DNA from: CBDUBU01 sp965365465
GTDB taxonomy: Bacteria > Bacteroidota > Rhodothermia > Rhodothermales > DASSAV01
Direction of reading: 5' to 3'
Length of the DNA stretch: 11,565 nt
Assembly (NCBI GenBank): GCA_965365465.1
Contig: CBDUBU010000125.1
Coordinates: 1-11,565 of the forward strand
Both the position numbers and the translations under genes were made by a program. The notes under the pieces are model-generated. The model saw nothing but the letters and a program-made list of their open reading frames with translations. It had not been told where the DNA came from and did no database searches. Positions 1 through 6,679 of the stretch are shown here, piece by piece. Each line of letters opens with the position of its first letter. Positions within the stretch are counted from its first letter, which is position 1.

Positions 1-1050
1 GCCCAGCGCTTTCAGAATGCGGACGGCTTCCATCATAACTGCAACACCCGTCGCATTGTCCGTAGCCCCCGTCGCGGCGTGCCAGGAGTCGAGATGCCCA
101 CCCAGCATGACGACCTCATCGGCTTTGTCGGTTCCGGGAATCTCGGCGAGGTAGTTATAGACCGTCTCGCCTTCGGGATAGCTCTGATTGACGATGTTGA
201 AAGAAAGCGTGACCGGAAAACCGCTCTCCAGCAGGCGGGCAATACGGCCATAGTCCTCGTTGCGCATCACCACAGTCGGAACGGTGGTGGACGGATCATA
301 GCTGCGATTAGCGAAAGCGCGAATGATGCCGTGCGCCATACCGGCGGGGTTGACCTGCACGCGCGCATTCTGTTCCTGCAAAAACGCATTGATGCGAGCG
401 GCCGCTTCGACGGCAGACAACCTGCCTTCTTCAAGCACAGCAGATGCAGGGTTGGAATAGGCAGGGGCTGCGCCGCCAGGCTCATAGAGCGTCTCCATCT
501 CAGCGTCGTCATTGCGCAGCTTCGGAGGGTCGAATGATACCGGCACATCCCGGAACGGCCCTGCGAGGACGATCTTGCCCTGCATCTGCCCCTTGAGGCT
601 GTCGAGGTAGGTTGAGAGTTCTTGCTCCGTGGGGGTTTCCGGCGGAAGCATCAGGAAGGCCGGAGCCACGACCTCGCCATCGGTTCCCGGCGTCCAGGCG
701 AGCACTTCGCATACGAGCGGGTCTTTTACAGGCGACACGATATGGGCAGCAAGGTAATCATTCGCCCAGCCCGGATGCCCCCAGTTCCAGGGTTCCTTAT
801 GGGCGTTTTCCAGTCCCCACGTTTCCATCTGCCGGAGCGCCCAGCTTCCGGCGCTGTCGAGTTGCGGCGATCCGGTGAGGCGTGGTCCGTACAGGTCGGT
901 GAGCATATGCAAGGTCTCAAGGATCTGCGAACGCTCCATCGCCTCGGCGCGAATGCTATCGTTCACATCCTGCGCGTGCTGCGCAGAAACAGGGCAGACA
1001 AGCAAAGCCGTGAGCCACAAAACCAGCGTGATTCGGAACGTCATACGCAT
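1..1050 (-). CDS. Exported M28-family zinc peptidase (carboxypeptidase Q-like), 3' end missing
   Basis: The reading frame is open from the ATG at 1050 to the window edge, giving 350 residues with no stop, so the C-terminus lies outside. Residues 1-23 form a signal peptide (hydrophobic run LVLWLTALLV, then VSA before QHA), so the product is exported. A middle section, roughly residues 110-290, fits the PA-like insert seen in carboxypeptidase Q and related peptidases. The start of the M28 catalytic domain is clear: GGHLDSWH at 317-324 holds the first zinc His (H319) and D321, and GATDNATG at 328-335 holds the zinc-bridging Asp (D331). The remaining metal ligands and the catalytic Glu lie beyond the edge. 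Known M28 enzymes cleave amino-terminal residues or dipeptides in the periplasm or outside the cell. The gene follows the asparaginase gene by 10 bases, so the two are probably co-transcribed. A second ATG at 1044 is possible. The family call is firm; the exact substrate is not known. Confidence 0.9.
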   Translation of the reverse strand, partial: MRMTFRITLVLWLTALLVCPVSAQHAQDVNDSIRAEAMERSQILETLHMLTDLYGPRLTGSPQLDSAGSWALRQMETWGLENAHKEPWNWGHPGWANDYLAAHIVSPVKDPLVCEVLAWTPGTDGEVVAPAFLMLPPETPTEQELSTYLDSLKGQMQGKIVLAGPFRDVPVSFDPPKLRNDDAEMETLYEPGGAAPAYSNPASAVLEEGRLSAVEAAARINAFLQEQNARVQVNPAGMAHGIIRAFANRSYDPSTTVPTVVMRNEDYGRIARLLESGFPVTLSFNIVNQSYPEGETVYNYLAEIPGTDKADEVVMLGGHLDSWHAATGATDNATGVAVMMEAVRILKALG

Positions 1051-1060
1051 GTGTACACCT

Positions 1061-1546
1061 CTATAAACTCGCCTCAAAACGATTCAGGGACCGGTTTTTT
1101 GCTACGTGTTCGGGGTCGAAGATGCACCCGTTCATCGCGATATATACCCCGGCAGGCTGCGCCTGCACGACACCCATAGCAAAACCGATATTAAAAACGG
1201 CATCTGTGTTCTTGAACCGCGCCGGACTTAACGACCCGACCAGCACGATCGTTTTATCCGGTATGCCCCGCAATGCTTTCGCGGTAAGAATCATGGTATC
1301 CGTCCCATGTGTAATGAGGATGCGGGAGCAAGGTTCGCGGCGGACGGCTTCGGCGATGAGCGCGCGATCCGCCCCGGTCAGGTCGAGACTATCCTTGCGA
1401 AAGAGGGTTTCGACGCTGTACGAAACCGTCGCCCCGGCCTCCCGAAGAATGTCCATTATCTGCGGCTCGCCCACTTCATACTCGCTGTTCGCGTCGAAGT
1501 AGACCTTGTCGATGGTGCCGCCTGTCGTGAATATTTTTATGTTCAT
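1061..1546 (-). CDS. Single-domain asparaginase (type I/II N-terminal domain only)
   Basis: This 161-residue protein matches the N-terminal catalytic domain of bacterial L-asparaginases (hydrolysis of Asn to Asp and ammonia) but ends where the second domain would begin. By recall against E. coli AnsB, all five catalytic positions appear kept: T11 in TTGGTID, Y23 in SEYEVG, T82 and D83 in HGTDTM, and K150 in the stretch PEHVAKNRS. Ordinary asparaginases are about 330 residues, with a C-terminal domain that helps shape the neighbouring subunit's active site. Short asparaginase-domain proteins of this size occur in many bacteria, so this is more likely an intact family member than a truncated gene. 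There is no signal peptide, so it should be cytoplasmic. It lies 33 bases after yceH and 10 bases before the M28 peptidase, which suggests one transcript. Whether it acts on asparagine or on another amide is unknown. Confidence 0.85.
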   Translation of the reverse strand: MNIKIFTTGGTIDKVYFDANSEYEVGEPQIMDILREAGATVSYSVETLFRKDSLDLTGADRALIAEAVRREPCSRILITHGTDTMILTAKALRGIPDKTIVLVGSLSPARFKNTDAVFNIGFAMGVVQAQPAGVYIAMNGCIFDPEHVAKNRSLNRFEASL

Positions 1547-1579
1547 AAAGTGCAGGTGCGTGATTACGCTCGCGGCGCG

Positions 1580-2212
1580 TTATTCGAATTGCCTGCGAAA
1601 TTCCCCGAAGGCAGCTTCAAGGCGTTCGATGCGCTCCTTCAGGGAAGCCACCTGCTGCTCCAACCGCTCCATGGGACTGCCCTCCTCCTGCGGTTCGTCG
1701 CCGGCTTCGAGGTCCGGGGCGCCGGAGAGCAAGTGAGCATAACGCGCCTCTTTCTGACCCGGTCGCCGGGGCATCTGGGCCAGCAGCGGCTCCGGTCGCG
1801 CCTGGAGTCGCTGCAGCACCACTTCGACCGCATCGAGGCTGTCAAAGTCGAACATGCGTCCGGTTCTGCCCCGAAGTTCACCGACGGTCTGCGGGCCGCG
1901 CAACATCAAAGAGGCCAGAACGGCCAGCGCGGGACGGTCCAGTTCGAGCGCTTCCGCGAGCGCGTGGCGGTACTTGACGGCGCGGCTATAGGCGCCGCCC
2001 GCCGTTCCGACGAGCCGTTTTCGCTGCAAGCCGTCAATTGCCTCGGTTACCGTATCTTCGTCGTAAGACACCACCGGATCACGGTTCGACTTCTGGTTGC
2101 ACGCCGCCGCGAGCGCGTTAACCGTCATCGGATAGTATTCGGGGGTGCTGAGTTCCTTCTCGACGAGCGAGGCCAGCACACGCACTTCAACAGGGGTCAG
2201 GGTTATCTCCAC
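1580..2212 (-). CDS. yceH: YceH-like DUF480 (UPF0502) winged-helix protein
   Basis: This 210-residue protein follows E. coli YceH along its length: LTPVEVRVLASLVEKE near the N-terminus, TPEYYPMTVNAL at 23-34, ACNQKSNRDPV at 37-47, LMLRGPQTVGELRGRTGRM at 102-120 and a PGQKEARYAHLLSG segment at 151-164. The family folds as two winged-helix domains, here about residues 3-85 and 90-165. Residues 180-209 form a predicted coiled coil (MERLEQQVASLKERIERLE). Winged helices suggest nucleic-acid binding, but the family's role is not well defined. The start is a GTG with no Shine-Dalgarno sequence; the alignment to YceH begins right at this codon, which supports it. It is the first gene of a likely three-gene unit with asparaginase and the M28 peptidase. 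A promoter candidate lies about 48 bases upstream. Confidence 0.9.
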   Translation of the reverse strand: MEITLTPVEVRVLASLVEKELSTPEYYPMTVNALAAACNQKSNRDPVVSYDEDTVTEAIDGLQRKRLVGTAGGAYSRAVKYRHALAEALELDRPALAVLASLMLRGPQTVGELRGRTGRMFDFDSLDAVEVVLQRLQARPEPLLAQMPRRPGQKEARYAHLLSGAPDLEAGDEPQEEGSPMERLEQQVASLKERIERLEAAFGEFRRQFE

Positions 2213-2259
2213 AGGGGTATATCAGAATGCTGAACAGATCAAGAAGCTCCAGACTCGCG

Positions 2260-2292
2260 CCAAACTAATACAGACTCCCAGCCCGAATCAAA
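2260..2292 (-). promoter_or_regulatory. Candidate Bacteroidota-type promoter for yceH
   Basis: Read on the minus strand there is TTTG (2292-2289), a 21-base spacer, then TAGTTTGG (2267-2260). This resembles the Bacteroidota primary sigma-factor pattern TTTG then TAnnTTTG, with one mismatch in the second box. The distance to the yceH GTG is about 48 bases. The upstream box overlaps the end of pepE, so yceH could be transcribed both from here and by read-through. It is found by eye only, and such short motifs also arise by chance. Confidence 0.35.
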
Positions 2293-3016
2293 CGCTGCTA
2301 ATCAAGAACTGGAGCGATGCCTCCGGGCCGTACTCGACGGGGTCCTGACCGCGAACAAAAACACGTACGGCATGGCCGCCGAGAAGACGGACGATGCCGC
2401 TTTCGATACGAAGCATACTGCCCTCGCGCAACCCCACGACAAATACACCGGGGTTGGCCTCTACAAATTCTGCGAGTCGTTCGTCCCGTGTTTCTCCCTG
2501 GTGGCCTTCCGGGTGAACGTCTGTGTAGTGGGGATTGATCTGGAAAGGCACAAGCCCGAGCGTTTGAAAGCGCGGAGGCTCTACAATAGGCATATCATTC
2601 GTCGTTTTCAGCGTCGGGCAAGCCACGTTGGCACCGGCGCTCCAGCCGAGGTAGGGGATGCCCGCCTGAACCCGCTCGCGGATCGCCGCCATGACATCCG
2701 CCTCATAGAGATTTTTCACCAGATGAAAGGTATTGCCTCCACCGATCATCAAGGCTTCGGCTTCCGCAACGGCGCGGGCGGGATCGCCCTCCTGATGAAT
2801 GGACTGGACGGCATATCCGAGTTGCTGAAACCGCTCCTGCACCTTTGCAGCATACGCATCGTAGGAAAGGCGCACGGCTGCAAAGGGAACGAACAGCATG
2901 GAGCGAACCTCTGTCCCAAGAAAATCGCGGATTTCGTCCGAGGCATGGGAAAGGAAAGGCTGTCCGCTGTTCGTAGAATTACTGAGCAGGAGGAGGCGCA
3001 TATTGGATTCAGACAT
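2288..3016 (-). CDS. pepE: Dipeptidase E (alpha-aspartyl dipeptidase, peptidase family S51)
   Basis: This 242-residue cytoplasmic serine peptidase matches E. coli PepE (about 229 residues) over nearly its full length. The nucleophile is S126 in GWSAGAN, with D141 in TTNDMPIV and H163 in INPHYTD; the spacings of 15 and 22 residues equal those between Ser120, Asp135 and His157 of PepE. The oxyanion-region motif MIGGGNTFHLVK is at 90-101. PepE hydrolyses dipeptides with an N-terminal Asp and so supplies aspartate. Two starts are possible: ATG at 3016 (used here) and ATG at 3001, which aligns better with the PepE N-terminus (MRLLLLSNST). Neither has a clear Shine-Dalgarno sequence. It follows alanine dehydrogenase by 35 bases and precedes yceH by 75 bases, in line with an amino-acid catabolic role. 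Confidence 0.93.
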   Translation of the reverse strand: MSESNMRLLLLSNSTNSGQPFLSHASDEIRDFLGTEVRSMLFVPFAAVRLSYDAYAAKVQERFQQLGYAVQSIHQEGDPARAVAEAEALMIGGGNTFHLVKNLYEADVMAAIRERVQAGIPYLGWSAGANVACPTLKTTNDMPIVEPPRFQTLGLVPFQINPHYTDVHPEGHQGETRDERLAEFVEANPGVFVVGLREGSMLRIESGIVRLLGGHAVRVFVRGQDPVEYGPEASLQFLISSV

Positions 3017-3051
3017 AGACAGACAAAAGGTCAGGACCGTACGTTCCGGCT

Positions 3052-4272
3052 TCAGATCCCCGAAGCAATCAGCAGTTCGATGTCACGGTGAGGCATACCG
3101 AAAAGCGCAGCGAGGCTCTTCTTGGTGAGATGGCGGCGGTAGACGTAAGCGCCGTTGCGCAGGCCCACGTTGCGCCACAGCGCCTCGTTGATCGACCCGG
3201 CTTCCCCGATCTGCACGAGGTAGGGCACCAGCACGTTGGTCAGCGCGTAGCTGGCCGTGCGGGCCGCATTCGAGGGCATGTTCGGCACGCAGTAGTGAAT
3301 GACGTTGTACTTCCGGAAAACAGGCTCGGAATGGGTCGTCGGGCGGCTGGTTTCGACGCAGCCTCCCTGGTCGATGACCGCATCTACGATGACCGATCCG
3401 GGACGCATGGCGGCGACCATATCCTCGGTAATGACGACGGGCGAGCGCTGCCCGTCCGACAGCATTGCACCGATAACCACATCGGCTGAAAGCACAGCCT
3501 GCCGGAGGTACTGCTCGGAAGCCATTGCTGTAGTGATCCGGCGGTCCAGGTAATGCTCCAGGCCGCGCAAGGCTCCCAGATCCGTGTCCAGCACGATGAC
3601 GTGCGCGCCAAACCCCAGCGCTGTGCGGGCAGCCCACTCCCCGACCACCCCGGCTCCCAGAATGACCACTGTGGACGGCGGAACGCCGGAGATGCCGCCC
3701 AGCATGACCCCCTTGCCTCCTTCGTCGCTCTCCAGGTAGCGCGCGGCGATCTGCACAGCCATCGAACCCATGATCTCATGCATCATGCGCACGATGGGCA
3801 GGCTGCCGTCGGGGTCTCGGATAAACTCGAAGCCGATCCCGGTAATCCCCTGTTCCATCAGGCGGCGCAAAAAATCGGGGGTTGTGCCGCCGAGGTGAAG
3901 CGCCGAAATCACGATCTGCTTCTCTTGCAGCAGGTCCAGTTCCGCTCCTCCCGGAGGGCCGACCTTGACGATCAGGTTGGACTTGCTGTAGAGGTCGGCA
4001 GCGGAATCTACCAGTTCGGCGCCTGCCTCCGCGTACCCACTGTCGTTGAAATGAGCCTGCAGCCCTGCCTCTTTCTCGACAAACACTTCATGTCCATCGG
4101 CGACGAGCGTGCTGACCCCGCTCGGCGTCAGGGAGACGCGGCGTTCCTCATTGGACACCTCACGTGGAATGCCGATCCGAAGCGAGGTATGCTGCTCGCG
4201 CCGGGAATACGGCTTCTCCATGGTCATCAAGCCCCGTTCGATCGTCAGCCCTTTGAGGGCAGGAATTTCCAT
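3052..4272 (-). CDS. ald: Alanine dehydrogenase, long Bacteroidota-type form
   Basis: This NAD-dependent enzyme interconverts L-alanine and pyruvate plus ammonia. From the ATG at 4272 it has 406 residues, longer than the usual ~371 because of an N-terminal extension of about 30 residues before LRIGIPREVSNEERRVSLTP; such an extension is common in Bacteroidota homologues. Key positions fit the family: R45 in ERRVSLTP (substrate carboxylate), K103 in VKVGPPG, H126 in SALHLGG, the Rossmann motif ILGAGVVGEWAA at 204-215 with the ribose-binding D229, the catalytic D301 in VIDQGGC, and VPNMPSNAARTAS at 329-341. The frame is open up to 4410, but that would overlap the RNA methyltransferase gene and adds nothing family-like, so I prefer 4272. 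ATGs at 4227 and 4221 are also possible. It lies 118 bases after the methyltransferase gene, and that AT-rich gap may hold its own promoter. Confidence 0.94.
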   Translation of the reverse strand: MEIPALKGLTIERGLMTMEKPYSRREQHTSLRIGIPREVSNEERRVSLTPSGVSTLVADGHEVFVEKEAGLQAHFNDSGYAEAGAELVDSAADLYSKSNLIVKVGPPGGAELDLLQEKQIVISALHLGGTTPDFLRRLMEQGITGIGFEFIRDPDGSLPIVRMMHEIMGSMAVQIAARYLESDEGGKGVMLGGISGVPPSTVVILGAGVVGEWAARTALGFGAHVIVLDTDLGALRGLEHYLDRRITTAMASEQYLRQAVLSADVVIGAMLSDGQRSPVVITEDMVAAMRPGSVIVDAVIDQGGCVETSRPTTHSEPVFRKYNVIHYCVPNMPSNAARTASYALTNVLVPYLVQIGEAGSINEALWRNVGLRNGAYVYRRHLTKKSLAALFGMPHRDIELLIASGI

Positions 4273-4390
4273 AGAAGTTGGTGCGTCAATGGAGATGGAT
4301 GGGTTTGTCGCTGAAAAATATACGGCGCTGGCAGATAAATCGTACACAGGAGGCTTAACAGACCGGACGCAGGCTTTCAGACCGGGCAGA

Positions 4391-5167
4391 TCAGCCCCCC
4401 AGCCACTCATACAGAAGGATGCCTGCGGCGACGGACACGTTGAGCGATTCCGCCCCCCGGCGGCTCGCTGCCGTTTCGACGACGATGCGCTCGTCGATTA
4501 GCGTCTGCACGGCATCGCTCAATCCGTGCGCCTCGCTGCCCATCACCAGCGCGGCAGGCGACCGGGGCGACCAGCGCCGGCTCGGCGACCCTTCGAGATC
4601 GGCGGCGTACAGCGCAAAGCCGGCTTTCCGCAGCCCGATCAAGATATCCGGCAGATTCTCCGTATGGGATAGTTTCAAGTCCCATAGCCCGCCCATCGCC
4701 GCTCGAATCACCTTAGGGTTAAAAAAATCGGCGGAGCCCGGCCCTGCAAGAACGGCTCCGACGCCAAACCATGCGGCTGTTCTGACAATGGCGCCGACGT
4801 TGCCGGGATCCTGGATGCCATCCAGCACGACGACCGTTTGCAACCCGGTCAACCGTTCGGGCGGCACCATTTCGGTGCGCACAACCGCCACGATGCCCTG
4901 AGAGGTTTTCACATCAGAAACACGCGCCATGTCTCGTTCGGACAGCACATAGCAGGGCGCTGCCGTCCGGGCAAGCAATTGCCGTACCTGCGTTTCTGCC
5001 TGATTGACTTCGGACACCAGCAGCGCTGTGATAGGGGCCTCGGCTTCTACGGCCGACACGACAGAACGCAACCCCTCTACCAGCATCTCCCCCAAACGGT
5101 CCCTGTATTTTTTTGCGCCAAGCGAAGCGATCTCCTTGCGCCGCCTTTCGGTCAGTTGATTTTTCAT
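4391..5167 (-). CDS. SpoU/TrmH-family RNA 2'-O-methyltransferase
   Basis: This 258-residue protein transfers a methyl group from S-adenosylmethionine to a ribose 2'-OH in rRNA or tRNA. The three SpoU motifs are present in order: motif 1 LDGIQDPGNVGAIVRTA at 115-131 with N123 and the catalytic R129, motif 2 LVMGSEAHGLSD at 207-218, and motif 3 ESLNVSVAAGILLYEW at 240-255. These build the knotted alpha/beta fold that binds SAM. Residues about 20-97, ending in KTSQGIVAVV, match the N-terminal RNA 2'-O ribose methyltransferase substrate-binding domain found in the RlmB-like branch. The start ATG at 5167 has a 12-bp palindrome immediately upstream instead of a Shine-Dalgarno sequence. It is the first leftward gene from the divergent region. 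The precise target (for example 23S rRNA) cannot be told from sequence alone, so I give no gene symbol. Confidence 0.92.
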   Translation of the reverse strand: MKNQLTERRRKEIASLGAKKYRDRLGEMLVEGLRSVVSAVEAEAPITALLVSEVNQAETQVRQLLARTAAPCYVLSERDMARVSDVKTSQGIVAVVRTEMVPPERLTGLQTVVVLDGIQDPGNVGAIVRTAAWFGVGAVLAGPGSADFFNPKVIRAAMGGLWDLKLSHTENLPDILIGLRKAGFALYAADLEGSPSRRWSPRSPAALVMGSEAHGLSDAVQTLIDERIVVETAASRRGAESLNVSVAAGILLYEWLGG

Positions 5168-5168
5168 G

Positions 5169-5180
5169 GGCAGATCTGCC
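5169..5180. repeat. 12-bp perfect palindrome next to the methyltransferase start
   Basis: GGCAGATCTGCC is its own reverse complement. It sits one base upstream of the RNA methyltransferase ATG, where a ribosome would bind, and at the left end of the divergent intergenic region. It could be an operator half-site pair, a small RNA hairpin that affects translation, or chance. Confidence 0.5.
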
Positions 5181-5265
5181 GGTGTAAGTTCACGGAAGCT
5201 TTTCTCAACAGAACCTCGTTATTTTCCTACCATAGAACAATATTTAATGATAACTTGCTTTTAAC

Positions 5266-5296
5266 CTCCCGAAAAGCGCTTCGCGGAGAGTTTTTT
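5266..5296 (+). terminator. Hairpin plus T6 tract in the gdhA leader (possible attenuator)
   Basis: On the plus strand CTCCCGAA (5266-5273) can pair with TTCG-C-GGAG (5280-5288 region) to give an eight-pair stem with one bulged C and a six-base AAGCGC loop. It is followed by AG and then TTTTTT (5291-5296). This has the form of an intrinsic terminator. No plus-strand gene lies upstream within the divergent region, so if it works it would act as an attenuator on the gdhA leader, about 60 bases before the ATG. The stem is imperfect and GC content is only moderate, so this is a candidate. Confidence 0.35.
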
Positions 5297-5355
5297 GCAG
5301 GGGATAGCTGTTTTACGCTACACCCACTTCATACCAGACTTTCAGGTTTCGACCT

Positions 5356-6663
5356 ATGCCATTCAAACGCAACGTGTACGAGCGGGCTATTTACAAAGAG
5401 CCTGCGCCTATCATGGACCGCGAGAACCCGTTCCAGTCCATGATCGAGCGATTCGACATCGCCGCTGAGATCCTGGAACTCGATCCAGGGTTTTACGAGT
5501 ACCTGGTCACGCCTGCCCGCATCAACATCACGGCCATTCCCGTCGTGATGGATGACGGGCGCATCAAGGTTTTCGAGGGATACCGGGTCATTCACAACGA
5601 AGTGCTCGGCCCCAGCAAGGGCGGCATCCGCTACGCACCGGACGTTAGCCTGGACGAGGTCAAGGCGCTGGCGGCGTGGATGTCCTGGAAATGCGCCGTG
5701 GTGAACGTGCCCTTCGGCGGCGCCAAAGGGGGCGTCATCTGCAACCCGCGCGAGATGAGTCCGGTGGAACTGGAACGCATGACCCGCCGCTACGCTGCCA
5801 ACCTGATCGACGTGTTCGGGCCGGATCGGGACATCCCGGCGCCGGACATGAACACGAACGAGCAGATCATGGCCTGGATTCTCGACACCTACTCGATGCA
5901 CGCCCGCCGCACCGAGAATGCCGTCGTCACAGGCAAGCCGATCATCCTGGGCGGCTCGCAGGGGCGCAAGGAAGCGACGGGGCGCGGCGTGATGACGGTG
6001 ACGCTCGGCGCGATGGAAAGGCTCGGGCTGCGCCCGACGCAGTGTTCCGTGGCAGTGCAGGGGTTCGGCAACGTAGGCTCCATCGCCGCGAAACTCCTCA
6101 GCGAGCAGGGCTGCCGGGTCGTGGCGGTAAGTGACATTTCGGGAGGTTACTACAACGAGAAGGGGCTTGACATCCAGGGCATGATTGAGTACTCCGCCGC
6201 CAACAAAAACTCCCTGGAAGGTTACCAGAATGCACAGGTGATCTCGAACACAGAACTCCTTACCCTCGACGTAGACGTGCTGGTTCCGGCTGCCAAAGAA
6301 GATCAGATCACCAAGAAAAATGCGGCAGACATCAAAGCGAAGATCATCTCGGAGGGCGCTAACGGCCCAACCTCCCCGGAGGCCGATGACATTCTGAACG
6401 AGAAGGGAACGCTCGTCATACCAGACATCCTTGCCAATGCGGGCGGCGTAACCGTGTCCTATTTTGAATGGGTGCAGGACCGGGTAGGCTATTTCTGGAC
6501 CATCGACCGCGTGAACCGGCGCCTCGACCGCGCCATGCGTTTCGCGTTTGAGAACGTGTACGATTCTGCCCAGAAATACAACGTATCCCTGCGAATCGGG
6601 GCCTACGTGCTTGCCATCGACAAGGTCGCCACGGCCCTTCGGATGCGCGGTATTTATGCATAG
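5356..6663 (+). CDS. gdhA: Glutamate dehydrogenase (Glu/Leu/Phe/Val dehydrogenase family)
   Basis: This 435-residue enzyme interconverts L-glutamate and 2-oxoglutarate plus ammonia and would form a cytoplasmic hexamer. The catalytic-domain signature is intact: GPSKGGIRYAP at 85-95 with K88, K112 in MSWKCAVVNVPFGGAKGG, K124 in GGAKGG, and the catalytic D164 in PAPDMNT. The dinucleotide-binding domain shows VQGFGNVGSIAA at 234-245 with an acidic D260 at the end of the second strand (VAVSD). That residue may favour NAD, although some NADP enzymes in this family also carry it, so the cofactor is open. ISEGANGPTSPEA and ILANAGGVTVSYFEW near the C-terminus are also typical. Length and both ends match the ~420-residue family. 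The ATG at 5356 lacks a clear Shine-Dalgarno sequence. It is the first rightward gene from the divergent region and is followed by strong stem-loops. Confidence 0.96.
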   Translation: MPFKRNVYERAIYKEPAPIMDRENPFQSMIERFDIAAEILELDPGFYEYLVTPARINITAIPVVMDDGRIKVFEGYRVIHNEVLGPSKGGIRYAPDVSLDEVKALAAWMSWKCAVVNVPFGGAKGGVICNPREMSPVELERMTRRYAANLIDVFGPDRDIPAPDMNTNEQIMAWILDTYSMHARRTENAVVTGKPIILGGSQGRKEATGRGVMTVTLGAMERLGLRPTQCSVAVQGFGNVGSIAAKLLSEQGCRVVAVSDISGGYYNEKGLDIQGMIEYSAANKNSLEGYQNAQVISNTELLTLDVDVLVPAAKEDQITKKNAADIKAKIISEGANGPTSPEADDILNEKGTLVIPDILANAGGVTVSYFEWVQDRVGYFWTIDRVNRRLDRAMRFAFENVYDSAQKYNVSLRIGAYVLAIDKVATALRMRGIYA

Positions 6664-6679
6664 CAGCACAGGCAGAGAC

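Larger units (their letters stand above)
5168..5355. promoter_or_regulatory. Divergent control region between RNA methyltransferase and gdhA
   Basis: This 188-bp region separates genes reading in opposite directions, so it must hold promoters for both. The centre (about 5218-5265) is clearly AT-richer than the flanks, with TATTTAATGATAACTTGC at 5241-5258. I could not assign convincing -33/-7 boxes for either direction. It contains the palindrome at 5169-5180 and the hairpin plus T-tract at 5266-5296. Confidence 0.6.

Noticed and set aside
1307..2233. A 308-residue open frame on the plus strand across asparaginase and yceH
   Set aside because: It is antisense to two well-supported genes, crosses their junction, and its translation shows no family motif.
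3553..4314. A 253-residue plus-strand frame opposite alanine dehydrogenase
   Set aside because: It is a shadow of the dehydrogenase gene with low-complexity His/Gln/Arg-rich translation.
4273..4410. Extended N-terminus of alanine dehydrogenase up to 4410
   Set aside because: The added 46 residues overlap the methyltransferase gene, do not resemble the family, and cross the AT-rich gap likely to hold a promoter.
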